Assembly (NCBI GenBank): GCA_963702165.1
Contig: OY969722.1
Coordinates: forward strand, 248,001-312,000
Direction of reading: 5' to 3'
DNA from: Terrimesophilobacter sp963702165
GTDB taxonomy: Bacteria; Actinomycetota; Actinomycetes; Actinomycetales; Microbacteriaceae
DNA: 64,000 nucleotides
Below, one piece after another: positions 8,462 through 16,574 of this stretch. The position numbers and the translations under genes are program-made. Each line of letters starts with the position of its first letter. Within the stretch, counting starts at the first letter, position 1. Under the pieces are notes generated by a model. That model did not search any database, was not told where the DNA came from, and was given only the letters and a program-made list of their open reading frames with translations.

Positions 8462-9616
8462 GTGGATGAGGCCCTGCTGCGGGTCCTGACCCCCAGCGTG
8501 ATTGCCATCCTCGTCCGCCGCGGAGCTGACTTCGCGGCGGCCGAGGATGCCGTTCAGGATGCGCTGATCGAAGCGTTGCGCGTCTGGCCGGGTGATCCGC
8601 CGCGAGATCCTAGGGGCTGGTTGGTGGCGGTGGCCTGGCGGAAGTTCCTCGACGTGGCTCGCGCCGACGCTTCCCGGCGGCGGCGCGAGGTGCTCGTGGA
8701 GAGCGAGCCCGTCCCCGAGTCGATCGAGACAGTGGACGACACGCTTCAGCTCTACTTCCTGTGCGCTCATCCGTCTCTCACACCCGCCTCTGCGGTCGCG
8801 CTGACGCTTCGCGCGGTCGGCGGTCTGACCACGCGTCAGATTGCGCAGGCATACCTTGTGCCGGAGGCGACGATGGCGCAGCGGATCAGCCGGGCGAAGC
8901 GGATCGTGTCGGGCGTCCGGTTCAATCAATCGGGCGACATCGCCACGGTGCTGCGGGTGCTCTACCTCGTCTTCAACGAGGGCTACTCCGGCGATGTAGA
9001 CCTCGCTTTCGAGGCGATCCGTCTGACCCGCCAACTCGCCGCATCGATCAGGCATGAGGAAGTCGCGGGCCTACTTGCGTTGATGCTGCTTCACCATGCA
9101 CGGCGTCCGTCGCGGATGCGCGCCGACGGGAGTCTTGTGCCGCTCGCAGAGCAGGACCGCGCACTGTGGGACACCCGGATGATCGCGGAGGGTGTCGAGG
9201 TGCTCCAGGCGGCACTCGCGCGCGACCGGCTGGGGGCGTACCAGGCGCAGGCCGCCATTGCCGCACTTCACGCGGATGCCCGCACGGCCGAGGAGACCGA
9301 CTGGGTGCAGATCGTCGAGTGGTACGACGAACTGCTCCGATTGACCGAAAGTCCGGTGGTTCGGCTTAACCGCGCGGTCGCAATCGGCGAGGCAGACGGT
9401 GCGAGAGCGGGGCTGGCGGCACTGGAAGGGCTCGACCCATCCCTGCCCCGACTGACGGCGGCCGCTGCCTACCTGCACGAGCGTGACGGTGACCTTGCGA
9501 CGGCAGTTCGGCTCTACACCGAAGCGGCCCGGTCAGCGCCCAACCTTGCTGAACGAGACCACCTCACCAGGCAGGCGGCGCGGCTCAACGCACAACTCCG
9601 CGTGGCGGACGGCTAA
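8462..9616 (+). CDS. ECF42-group sigma factor with C-terminal TPR-like domain
   Basis: A 384-residue protein starting at GTG 8462. The first 180 residues hold sigma region 2 (FAAAEDAVQDALIEALRVWP) and region 4 (ALTLRAVGGLTTRQIAQAYL followed by PEATMAQRISRAK). The C-terminal 200 residues are the DUF6596/TPR-like extension typical of group ECF42: FNEGYSG, LTRQLA, a helical array, and SPVVRLNRAVAIGE. In this group the extension replaces an anti-sigma factor and is needed for activity. It is translated just after the DGPF gene and overlaps the convergent sulP end by 4 nt. Confidence 0.9.
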   Translation: MDEALLRVLTPSVIAILVRRGADFAAAEDAVQDALIEALRVWPGDPPRDPRGWLVAVAWRKFLDVARADASRRRREVLVESEPVPESIETVDDTLQLYFLCAHPSLTPASAVALTLRAVGGLTTRQIAQAYLVPEATMAQRISRAKRIVSGVRFNQSGDIATVLRVLYLVFNEGYSGDVDLAFEAIRLTRQLAASIRHEEVAGLLALMLLHHARRPSRMRADGSLVPLAEQDRALWDTRMIAEGVEVLQAALARDRLGAYQAQAAIAALHADARTAEETDWVQIVEWYDELLRLTESPVVRLNRAVAIGEADGARAGLAALEGLDPSLPRLTAAAAYLHERDGDLATAVRLYTEAARSAPNLAERDHLTRQAARLNAQLRVADG

Positions 9617-11130
9617 CCGCCACCGAGGTTGCCCGCCAGCCTCCCGTGCATGGCGGTGCTCGCCTCGTTCATGCCGACGATCACGACCCGCTTTCCGTAG
9701 CGCTCGTACTTGGTGGTGATGGCGTCCAGGGCGGCCACCGTTGAGGCATCCCACACGTGCGAATCGGACATGTCGATCACCACCCGGTCTGGATCATCCG
9801 CATACTCGAACTGTGTCGTGAGGTCGTGGCTGGAGGCGAAGAACAGCTCACCGGTGACGGTGTAGTAGGCGGTCGGCTCTGTCTCATCGGCCGCCAGGAT
9901 GCGCTCGACCGTTGCAAAGTGGGCGACGCGGCGGGCGAACAGGACCATCGCCGCGATGACTCCGATGATCACGCCGATGGCCAGATTGCCTGTGGCGACG
10001 ACAATCGCGACGGTGATGACCATGACCGCGGTTTCGCTCTTCGGCATACGCTTCAACGTCGCGATACGGATGCTGTGCCAGTCGAAGGTGCCGACGGACA
10101 CCATGATCATGACTGCGACGAGGGCGGCCATCGGAATGACAGCGACGACATCACCGAGGGCAACCACGAGGATCAGCAGGAAGACGCCGGCGAGGAAGGT
10201 TGAGATCCGGGTACGCGCTCCGGATGCTTTGACGTTGATCATGGTCTGGCCGATCATCGCGCAGCCGCCCATGCCGCCGAAGAGGCCGGAGAGCACGTTG
10301 GCGGCGCCCTGGCCGAGCGCCTCGCGAGTCTTGTGCGAGTGCGTGTCGGTGATGTCGTCGACGAGCTTGGCGGTCATCAGCGACTCGAGCAGTCCGACGA
10401 GAGCCATCGCCAGCGCATACGGCGCGATGATCGAGAACGTCTCCCACGTCAGCGGCACGTTGGGGATGAACAGTTCGGGCAGGCTCCCCGGCAGCTCACC
10501 CTGGTCGCCGACCGTTGGCACATTCACCGCTGTCACGACGGTCGCAACGGTCAGGAGAACGATCGCAACCAGCGGTGCCGGAACGACCTTCGTGAGCCGG
10601 GGCATCCCGATCAGGATGAGCAGCCCGACTGCGACAAGCGGGTAGACGAGCCACGGCACGCCGATCAGGTGCGGCAGCTGGGCAATGAAGATCAGGATCG
10701 CGAGGGCGTTGACGAAACCGACCATGACGCTGCGCGGGATGAAACGCATCAGCTTGGCGACGCCGAGCACGCCGAGGACGAGCTGGAACACACCGGCGAG
10801 GATGACGGTGGCGATGAAGTAGTCCATGCCGTACTCGCGCGCTACCGGAGCGATGACGAGGGCGACCGCGCCGGTCGCCGCGGTGATCATGGCCGGGCGG
10901 CCGCCGAGGAAGGCGATGGACACTGCCATCACGAACGAGGAGAACAACCCGAGCCGAGGGTCGACGCCGGCGATGATCGAGAACGAGATCGCTTCGGGGA
11001 TGAGCGCCAGCGCGACGACGAGGCCGGCAAGGACTTCGCGGGTGAGGAGGCGCGGGGAGCGCAGGGCCGTCATGACCGATGGTTGCGGCGCGTAACGATC
11101 CTGGGGCAGGACGTTCTGGCTGGTGGGCAT
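9613..11130 (-). CDS. SulP-family (SLC26) anion transporter with STAS domain
   Basis: A 505-residue inner-membrane transporter. About 12 hydrophobic segments span residues 30-400, beginning with LTREVLAGLVVALALIPEAI and including the conserved GGMGGCAMIGQTMINV loop. A STAS domain closes the protein (RVVIDMSDSHVWDASTVAAL, about 425-500). Family members carry sulfate, bicarbonate or other anions, usually coupled to H+ or Na+. ATG 11130 with a nearby GGAG is preferred over the 29-residue longer form. It is divergent from a winged-helix regulator whose palindromic operator sits in the shared region. Confidence 0.9.
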   Translation of the reverse strand: MPTSQNVLPQDRYAPQPSVMTALRSPRLLTREVLAGLVVALALIPEAISFSIIAGVDPRLGLFSSFVMAVSIAFLGGRPAMITAATGAVALVIAPVAREYGMDYFIATVILAGVFQLVLGVLGVAKLMRFIPRSVMVGFVNALAILIFIAQLPHLIGVPWLVYPLVAVGLLILIGMPRLTKVVPAPLVAIVLLTVATVVTAVNVPTVGDQGELPGSLPELFIPNVPLTWETFSIIAPYALAMALVGLLESLMTAKLVDDITDTHSHKTREALGQGAANVLSGLFGGMGGCAMIGQTMINVKASGARTRISTFLAGVFLLILVVALGDVVAVIPMAALVAVMIMVSVGTFDWHSIRIATLKRMPKSETAVMVITVAIVVATGNLAIGVIIGVIAAMVLFARRVAHFATVERILAADETEPTAYYTVTGELFFASSHDLTTQFEYADDPDRVVIDMSDSHVWDASTVAALDAITTKYERYGKRVVIVGMNEASTAMHGRLAGNLGGG

Positions 11131-11280
11131 GGTGGCTCCGTGGTTGTGACGCAAGGCGTCCGGACGGGTGAGCGCGGCCTTGCGCGGGGAATGCCGAAGC
11201 GGTGGCCGCGGCCTCACGTAGCAGGCGCGGCGGATGAATTCCGGTCATTCGACACTATCGGACAGGGTTAGGCAATTATC

Positions 11281-11304
11281 AAGAACTCTTGCGCAAGAAG
11301 TCTT
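11281..11304. promoter_or_regulatory. Palindromic operator upstream of the winged-helix regulator
   Basis: A perfect 12-bp palindrome TCTTGCGCAAGA (11287-11298) is flanked symmetrically, after 2 nt on each side, by AAGA and TCTT, giving a 24-bp dyad. It ends 20 nt before the regulator's ATG, a good place for autorepression, and also lies in the divergent region of sulP. Confidence 0.6.
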
Positions 11305-11324
11305 TAGAATGTTACGGTCACCGC

Positions 11325-11912
11325 ATGACATCGACTCAACGTCAGGTCACGGACCCTGAAAGGATTCGGGCCCTCGCGCATCCGGTCCGCCTCGAGCTGC
11401 TGGACTTTCTCGGCGAGGTCGACCATGCCACCGCGACCGAGTGTGCTGAACGCACCGGCGAATCGGTGGCCAGCTGCTCTTTCCACCTGCGGATGCTGGA
11501 AAAGTACGGCTACATCGAGCGCGCTGAGCGGCGTGGCCGTGAGAAGCCGTGGCGAGTGGTCTCCAGAGGGTGGGAGCTTCGCCCAGCGCGCGAGGCGAAG
11601 GGGACGGTCCCTGCGGTCGCCCAGGTGGGAGCGATGAACGTAGCGCGCGAGAGCGAACGCTTGCACAGCTTCCTCTCCCAAGTCGATCAGGAACCGCTCG
11701 AGTGGATCGAAGCGTCCACCATCACGAGATCGGCATTCTGGGCCACCGCCGACGAGTTGGCCGAGTTGAGCCGGGAACTTCAGAACCTGACGCAGCGATT
11801 CGCCGGCCGCCAGAACGACCCGTCCCTGCGACCGGCTGGTGCTCGCCCTGCGCGACTGTTCGCCACGGTGAACCCCGAACCATCGAGGGGCGCAGAGGCG
11901 AACCATGACTGA
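11325..11912 (+). CDS. ArsR-like winged-helix transcriptional regulator
   Basis: A 195-residue regulator. Residues about 8-80 form an ArsR/HTH_20-type winged helix (RIRALAHPVRLELLDFL, recognition helix ESVASCSFHLRMLEKYGYIE, wing RRGREKPW). The longer helical C-terminus probably dimerises. The stop codon overlaps the start of the MFS gene by 8 nt, so regulator and exporter form one operon. The pair resembles drug-responsive regulator/efflux units. ATG 11325 is used because the upstream extension from 11289 runs through the palindromic operator. Confidence 0.85.
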   Translation: MTSTQRQVTDPERIRALAHPVRLELLDFLGEVDHATATECAERTGESVASCSFHLRMLEKYGYIERAERRGREKPWRVVSRGWELRPAREAKGTVPAVAQVGAMNVARESERLHSFLSQVDQEPLEWIEASTITRSAFWATADELAELSRELQNLTQRFAGRQNDPSLRPAGARPARLFATVNPEPSRGAEANHD

Positions 11913-13152
11913 CCCGATCGTGGCACGACGCCGGATGCCTCTCGCCTGGCAGCATCCCGCTTTCCGGCGACTGACCGGCGTGTGGGTGTTCACCAACCTC
12001 GCCGACAGTGCGCTTTACCTGATGGTCGCCGTGTGGATCAAGGAACTTTCCGGCTCGGATGCCGCCGCCGTGCTGGTGTTCGCGATGCTGAGCCTGCCGG
12101 CCTTCTTCGCGCCGATTCTCGGTCACATTGCGGACCGGTTCTCGCGAAAGTGGCTGCTGGTGGGTTCCAATCTCGGAATCGCCGCCGTCATCGGCACGCT
12201 CTTTCTCGTGAACTCGACATCCTGGCTCTGGCTGATCTACGGCGTGGTCTTCGCCTACGCGACCGTCGGCTACCTGACCGGCGCGGCGCAGGCCGGGCTG
12301 CTGAGAGACCTCCTGCCAGATGAGCATCTCGCGTCGGGCAATGGGATGCTGTCGACGATCGACCAGTCGCTGCGCATCATCGCCCCGGTGGTCGGCACCG
12401 GCTTGTACGCGCTTTTCGGTCCTGGCGTCGTGATTGCCCTCACCATGGCGTGCTTCGCCGCAGCGGCCGCGCTTCTGGTCGGCATGAAGCTGGTTGAATC
12501 CGTGGCGGTGGACGGCAAGACACGAGGCAGCTACCTCCACGAGGTCATGGCCGGGTTCCGCCACCTTGCGGGCACCGCCATGCTTGGGCGGCTCACGATC
12601 GCGATCGCGGTTGCCTTCGCGGCGACGGGACTCGTCAACGTCACCGCGTTCGCGGTCATCGAGCAGGGACTCGGCCTCGGCGCGGCGGCGATCGGCCCAC
12701 TTGTCACCGTGCAGGGAATCGGTGCCGTGCTGGCCGGAGTCACGTCTGCGCGGGCGATCGGTTCGTTCGGTGAGACACGCGTGTTCGGTGTGGGTCTGCT
12801 GCTGCTCGGACTGGGTGTGATGCCTCTCCTGTCCGGAGTCCTGCTTGCAGTGATCGTCGGGCTCGCGGCAGTCGGCGCCGGTGTGACTTGGTCGGTCGTG
12901 TCGTATGTCACGCTTCGGCAGCGGCTGACCCCGGCACGGTTGCAGGGACGCACATCGGCCGCGGCGAACGTTTCGATCAACCTGCCACAGACCGTCGTCA
13001 TGTTTGTTGGTGCGGCCGTGATCGCCCTCGTCGACTATCGCGTGCTGATAGCGGTGACGGCCGTCGCGGTCCTGGCGGCCGCACTTCTGACGCCTCGCGA
13101 GGGGACAAAGGATCTCGTATCAGCCGGCGCGGCGGAAGATGCGCGCGAGTAG
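11905..13152 (+). CDS. MFS efflux transporter
   Basis: A 415-residue major facilitator with about 12 hydrophobic segments and the MFS loop GHIADRFSRKWLLVGSN between helices 2 and 3. The second half repeats the fold. Closest in character to the MFS_3/EntS-like exporters of actinobacteria. It is translationally coupled to the winged-helix regulator (8-nt overlap), which suggests inducible efflux of a toxic compound; the substrate is unknown. The 3' end overlaps a small convergent zinc-ribbon gene. Confidence 0.88.
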   Translation: MTDPIVARRRMPLAWQHPAFRRLTGVWVFTNLADSALYLMVAVWIKELSGSDAAAVLVFAMLSLPAFFAPILGHIADRFSRKWLLVGSNLGIAAVIGTLFLVNSTSWLWLIYGVVFAYATVGYLTGAAQAGLLRDLLPDEHLASGNGMLSTIDQSLRIIAPVVGTGLYALFGPGVVIALTMACFAAAAALLVGMKLVESVAVDGKTRGSYLHEVMAGFRHLAGTAMLGRLTIAIAVAFAATGLVNVTAFAVIEQGLGLGAAAIGPLVTVQGIGAVLAGVTSARAIGSFGETRVFGVGLLLLGLGVMPLLSGVLLAVIVGLAAVGAGVTWSVVSYVTLRQRLTPARLQGRTSAAANVSINLPQTVVMFVGAAVIALVDYRVLIAVTAVAVLAAALLTPREGTKDLVSAGAAEDARE

Positions 13153-13326
13153 ACGCCTCGCTTTGGCACGCGACCTGGGAGAGGCATCCGCTCGGTCGCC
13201 GGGCACGAAGGTCACCTGCTTGCAGTTGGCACAGTCGAGGATGAACTCGTGGACCGAGAGGCCGGCGCCGTAATAGGGGTTCTGCTTGGCCGATATCGGC
13301 GAATTGCAGGAAGGGCACCGCGTCAC
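13120..13326 (-). CDS. Small zinc-ribbon-like protein
   Basis: A 68-residue protein with two cysteine pairs, MTRCPSCNSPI at the N-terminus and LDCANCKQV at about 30-38, which would bind one zinc. The C-terminal third is rich in arginine. No function is assigned. It overlaps the convergent MFS gene by 33 nt. The paired CxxC motifs and intact frame support a real gene. Confidence 0.6.
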   Translation of the reverse strand: MTRCPSCNSPISAKQNPYYGAGLSVHEFILDCANCKQVTFVPGDRADASPRSRAKARRLLARIFRRAG

Positions 13327-13361
13327 CTACGCAATGTACCCCAGGGGGACAGCATCCGGCG

Positions 13362-13775
13362 TCAGAAATAAAGGGTGCTGAATAAGGTCACCATGAGCAT
13401 GAAGCTGACGAGCGTGGAGATTGAGCCGAGAATCACCCCGGCCATCGCCATGCCACGGCCGACTCTGGCCTTCCCTCCGCGCGAAAGCCCGAGGCGGCCG
13501 AAGATGATGCCGAGGACAGACAGGGACAGAACGGGATTGATGATGAACGACACACAGGAGAGGACGAGCGACGCAATTGCGAAGCCGTTCGTCACGGCTC
13601 CTTGATTCCCGGCAATGGAGTACGGCTGAGCCGAACCGGGGAACGCCGCGGCCGAATTCTGCTGAAACAGGACGTGGTCCGTCCAAGCTGCGCCATCCCA
13701 CCAGCGGTTGCGGGCCCGGTCTTCGGGATCCGGGTACCAACCCGCTGGCGGCGCTGTTCCGGTGCTATCCGTCAT
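13362..13775 (-). CDS. DUF2510 / DUF4190 membrane protein
   Basis: A 137-residue protein. Residues 9-33 are a DUF2510 module (PPAGWYPDPEDRARNRWWDG, then WTDH), a short actinobacterial domain found at the N-terminus of membrane proteins. It is followed by a DUF4190-type segment with two transmembrane helices (about 64-92 and 105-133) joined by a short basic loop GGKARVGRG. The role is not known. It is divergent from the M20 peptidase gene. Confidence 0.8.
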   Translation of the reverse strand: MTDSTGTAPPAGWYPDPEDRARNRWWDGAAWTDHVLFQQNSAAAFPGSAQPYSIAGNQGAVTNGFAIASLVLSCVSFIINPVLSLSVLGIIFGRLGLSRGGKARVGRGMAMAGVILGSISTLVSFMLMVTLFSTLYF

Positions 13776-13795
13776 CGAGTGTCCGTTCGGGAAAC

Positions 13796-13881
13796 GTAAC
13801 CCGCGTCATTGCGGCTTGTCGCACCCTATGGGGACCGGCGACGCGGCAGAAAGCCCCTCTTTCGGGGATGCCGCGGGTTAC
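13796..13881. promoter_or_regulatory. Structured leader between DUF2510 gene and the M20/decarboxylase operon
   Basis: Ten-base arms GTAACCCGCG (13796-13805) and CGCGGGTTAC (13872-13881) are perfectly complementary and enclose two further helices: GTCGC with GCGAC, and a GC-rich hairpin. A competing hairpin pairs GCGGCA (13843-13848) with TGCCGC (13869-13874), using part of the outer 3' arm, so the two folds exclude each other. The predicted leaderless start of the M20 gene lies downstream of it, so it could act as DNA, as a longer transcript, or on the opposite strand. Confidence 0.4.
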
Positions 13882-13895
13882 CTGATGGACAGCGA

Positions 13896-13901
13896 TATCG
13901 T
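13896..13901 (+). promoter_or_regulatory. Leaderless -10 box of the M20 peptidase operon
   Basis: TATCGT lies 6 nt before GTG 13908, with no Shine-Dalgarno. Confidence 0.5.
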
Positions 13902-13907
13902 CGAGGC

Positions 13908-15092
13908 GTGATCAACAACAACGTCGGCAAAGTGGCCGTCGAACTCACGGCTGAGCTCATCGCGATCGACTCGGTCAGCCCGAGCCTGGTACCGGATGCG
14001 GCAGGCGAGGCCCGGATTGCCTCCCACCTGATGGAGCGTCTGGATGCCGCGGGCTACGCAGTTCGTTCGATTCCCGCCCCATCCGACCCTCGACGCATCA
14101 GCCTCATCGCCCAACGCACCGGTTCGCGCCCCGGACGCACGGTCGTCTTGAACGGACACCTCGACACGGTCGGGGTGGAAGGGATGCAGGCTCCGTTCTC
14201 GCCGCGCATCGAGTCCGGCAGGCTGTACGGTCGCGGCGCAAGCGACATGAAGGGCGGCGTCGCCGGTCTGGTCGTTGCCGCCGAACAGCTCGCCGCCGCC
14301 GACGTGCCCGGCACCATCATCGTCGCCCTCGTGGCGGACGAAGAGGACGCCAGCGTCGGAGCCGAGGCGGTGCTGGAGGAGTTGGGTGGGATGACGATGG
14401 ACCTCTGTCTCATCGCCGAGCCGACCTGGCTCGACATCGCGGTGGCGCACCGCGGCTACGCGGTCGTCGATGTCGCCTTGCGCGGGGCGGGCTCCCACTC
14501 TTCGCAGCCGGAGGCCGGCGTCGATGCGCTCCGTGCGCTCGGTCAGGTCCTGACCGCAGTCGCGGATGCGGACGACGAGTTGCGCCGGCGTGAACGGCAT
14601 CCGCTCCTGGACTACGGCTCGATGATGGCGACCGTAGCGAGGGCGGGCAGTGCGCCGTTCACCGTCGCGGCGACCGCCGACGTGGTGGTGGAGCGCCGCA
14701 TCCTGCCGGGGGAGTCTCCGCACGATGCGCTCGACCTGATGCGCGCGCTGGTCGACCCGATCACCGCGGCGACCCCAGGGCTCGCGGGCGACGTGCGGCT
14801 CACCCACGCACGCGATGCGTGGCAAGCCGATGCCGATGGATGCGCCGCGGAATTCAGCAGCCTGCTCAGCGATGCGCTCCGATCCTCGGGCGCGACCCCG
14901 CCGTCTCAGGTTGGCGCACCGTACTGGATGGAGTCGGCGCTGTGGCAGGCCGCCGGGGTGCCGACGGTGGTCTGCGGCCCGGCTGGCGGCGGGCTGCACG
15001 CGGTGGACGAATGGGTGGAGGTCGCCCAACTCGAGCGGTTCGCAGTCGCGGTCACGGATGCGGTGGAACGATTCCTGGAGGACCGATCATGA
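13908..15092 (+). CDS. M20-family zinc deacylase/peptidase (ArgE/DapE-like)
   Basis: A 394-residue amidohydrolase. Zinc ligands are visible in order: LNGHLDTVG (His and catalytic Asp, about 81-86), GRGASDMKGG (bridging Asp), ADEEDASVG (general base and ligand Glu), IAEPTW, and the C-terminal GGLHAVDEW His. A dimerisation domain lies between. The family removes acyl groups from amino acids such as N-acetylornithine or N-succinyl-diaminopimelate. It overlaps the next gene, a PLP amino-acid decarboxylase, by ATGA, so the two probably act in sequence: deacylation then decarboxylation of the freed basic amino acid. GTG 13908 fits the leaderless box; longer in-frame starts read through the structured leader. 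Confidence 0.85.
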   Translation: MINNNVGKVAVELTAELIAIDSVSPSLVPDAAGEARIASHLMERLDAAGYAVRSIPAPSDPRRISLIAQRTGSRPGRTVVLNGHLDTVGVEGMQAPFSPRIESGRLYGRGASDMKGGVAGLVVAAEQLAAADVPGTIIVALVADEEDASVGAEAVLEELGGMTMDLCLIAEPTWLDIAVAHRGYAVVDVALRGAGSHSSQPEAGVDALRALGQVLTAVADADDELRRRERHPLLDYGSMMATVARAGSAPFTVAATADVVVERRILPGESPHDALDLMRALVDPITAATPGLAGDVRLTHARDAWQADADGCAAEFSSLLSDALRSSGATPPSQVGAPYWMESALWQAAGVPTVVCGPAGGGLHAVDEWVEVAQLERFAVAVTDAVERFLEDRS

Positions 15093-16570
15093 CAGCGAAC
15101 GACCCGCGCGATCCGCGCGGCTACGCCCCGGATGCGCCGTTGTTCGAAGCCTGGCTGCGCTTCACCGGTCACCAGCGGGCCGGGCGTGTGACTCCGTTCA
15201 GCATCCCGGGCCACAAGCACCGCCATGACCTCGTCGGCGAGCTGATTCAGGGTGATGTGCCGATGCTCGCCGGCCTTGACACGATGAAGCAGACCCTCGG
15301 ACTGTTGGCGGGCGCGGAGGCGCGCGCAGCAGAGGCGTGGGATGCGGACTGGTGTCGCCTCTCGGTGGGCGGGTCGACCCACGCCAACCAGGCGGCGGTG
15401 CTCGCGCTCGGCCGTCCAGGGCAGTCGGTCATCGTGTCGCGGACTCTGCACCGCTCGGTGCTGCTCGGCATCGTGCTGGCGGGGCTGCGACCGGCGTGGG
15501 TGCACCCGGAGATCGACGCGGCGACCGGGCTGCCGGGCGCGGTGCCGGTGAGTGCCGTGGAGGCGGCGTTGCACGCGCATCCGGATGCGTGTGGCGTGCT
15601 TGTCGGCGATCCGTCCTACGTGGGCACCCTCTCCGACATCGCTGGACTTGCCGATGCTGCACACGCTGCAGGCGTTCCGTTGGTTGTGGATGCCGCCTGG
15701 GCCGCGTACTTCGGTTTCTCTCCCGACGTGCCCGCGCACGCGCTCGCTCGCGGAGCGGATGCCCTGGTGACCAGCGCACACAAGTCTCTCCCGGCGTGGA
15801 GCCAGGCGGCGCTGCTCGTAGCCCGGACCACGCGGTCGGGCGGGCTTCTCGATCCGGACCGATTGGAGCGGGCGTTCGAGGCATCCCACACCACGAGCGC
15901 CGCGGGGGCGATCCTCGCCAGCGCCGACGCGTCGCGAGCACTGCTGCAACGCGACGGGGCAGAACTGGTGGGGCGACTTGTGGATCTCGTCGCGTCGGCG
16001 CGCGCCAGGCTGTCGGAGGTCGACGGTGCCCGGGTGCTCGTCGACCGCCCGGCCGGGCATCCGGATGGAGCACTCGCCGTCGACCCGGCCAAGCTGGTCG
16101 TGCTTCTGGCTGGCACCGGCGCCCACGGGCATGCGATCGAGTCCGACCTGCTCGCCCAGGGCATCACTCTTGAAATGGCCGATGCGGGCGTGATCGTGCC
16201 GATGATCACCCTCGCCGACGACGCGAGCACCGTCGACGTGCTGATCGACGCCATCGTGGCCGCGATCGAGCGGCATCGGGGAACGCCGTTGCTCATGACT
16301 GCCTCAGCGGCGTGGAACGTGCGGGCCGAGACCGCGCTCGATCCGAGGACGGCGTTCTTCGCGCCGCACGAGACAATCGACGCCGACGCCGCCATCGGAC
16401 GTGTCTGCGCCGAGCTCATCGCACCGTATCCACCGGGCGTCCCCGTGCTGGCGCCGGGGGAGATCGTCAGCACAGCCGCGCTGGACGCGCTGCGGGCCAC
16501 CCTCGCGGACGGCGGGCGCATCGCCTACGCCGCCGACGCGACCCTCGCGACCCTCCAGGTCGTCGCGTAG
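15089..16570 (+). CDS. Orn/Lys/Arg decarboxylase-family PLP enzyme
   Basis: A 493-residue fold-type I PLP enzyme of the Orn/Lys/Arg decarboxylase group, short form without the N-terminal wing domain. Seen: IPGHKHRHD near the N-terminus, SVGGSTHANQAAV around the cofactor phosphate, and the Schiff-base lysine in TSAHKSLPAW (about residue 233). The usual DEAHGAH motif that stacks on PLP reads DAAWAAYFGF, so the expected acidic and histidine residues are replaced. That could change the substrate or reaction. It overlaps the M20 deacylase gene by 4 nt. A decarboxylase acting on a basic amino acid is the default reading. Confidence 0.82.
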   Translation: MTANDPRDPRGYAPDAPLFEAWLRFTGHQRAGRVTPFSIPGHKHRHDLVGELIQGDVPMLAGLDTMKQTLGLLAGAEARAAEAWDADWCRLSVGGSTHANQAAVLALGRPGQSVIVSRTLHRSVLLGIVLAGLRPAWVHPEIDAATGLPGAVPVSAVEAALHAHPDACGVLVGDPSYVGTLSDIAGLADAAHAAGVPLVVDAAWAAYFGFSPDVPAHALARGADALVTSAHKSLPAWSQAALLVARTTRSGGLLDPDRLERAFEASHTTSAAGAILASADASRALLQRDGAELVGRLVDLVASARARLSEVDGARVLVDRPAGHPDGALAVDPAKLVVLLAGTGAHGHAIESDLLAQGITLEMADAGVIVPMITLADDASTVDVLIDAIVAAIERHRGTPLLMTASAAWNVRAETALDPRTAFFAPHETIDADAAIGRVCAELIAPYPPGVPVLAPGEIVSTAALDALRATLADGGRIAYAADATLATLQVVA

Positions 16571-16574
16571 GCGG

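Noticed and set aside
9757..11271. Several Asp/Gly/Arg-rich plus-strand frames across sulP
   Set aside because: They are antisense to membrane-helix codons, which read as Asp/Asn/Arg-rich strings; no starts or domains.
13796..13908. Known guanidine or ZTP riboswitch in the M20 operon leader
   Set aside because: I looked for conserved cores of these classes (e.g. paired ACGR loops, CCGCCTGGGCA) and did not find them; kept only as an unassigned structure.
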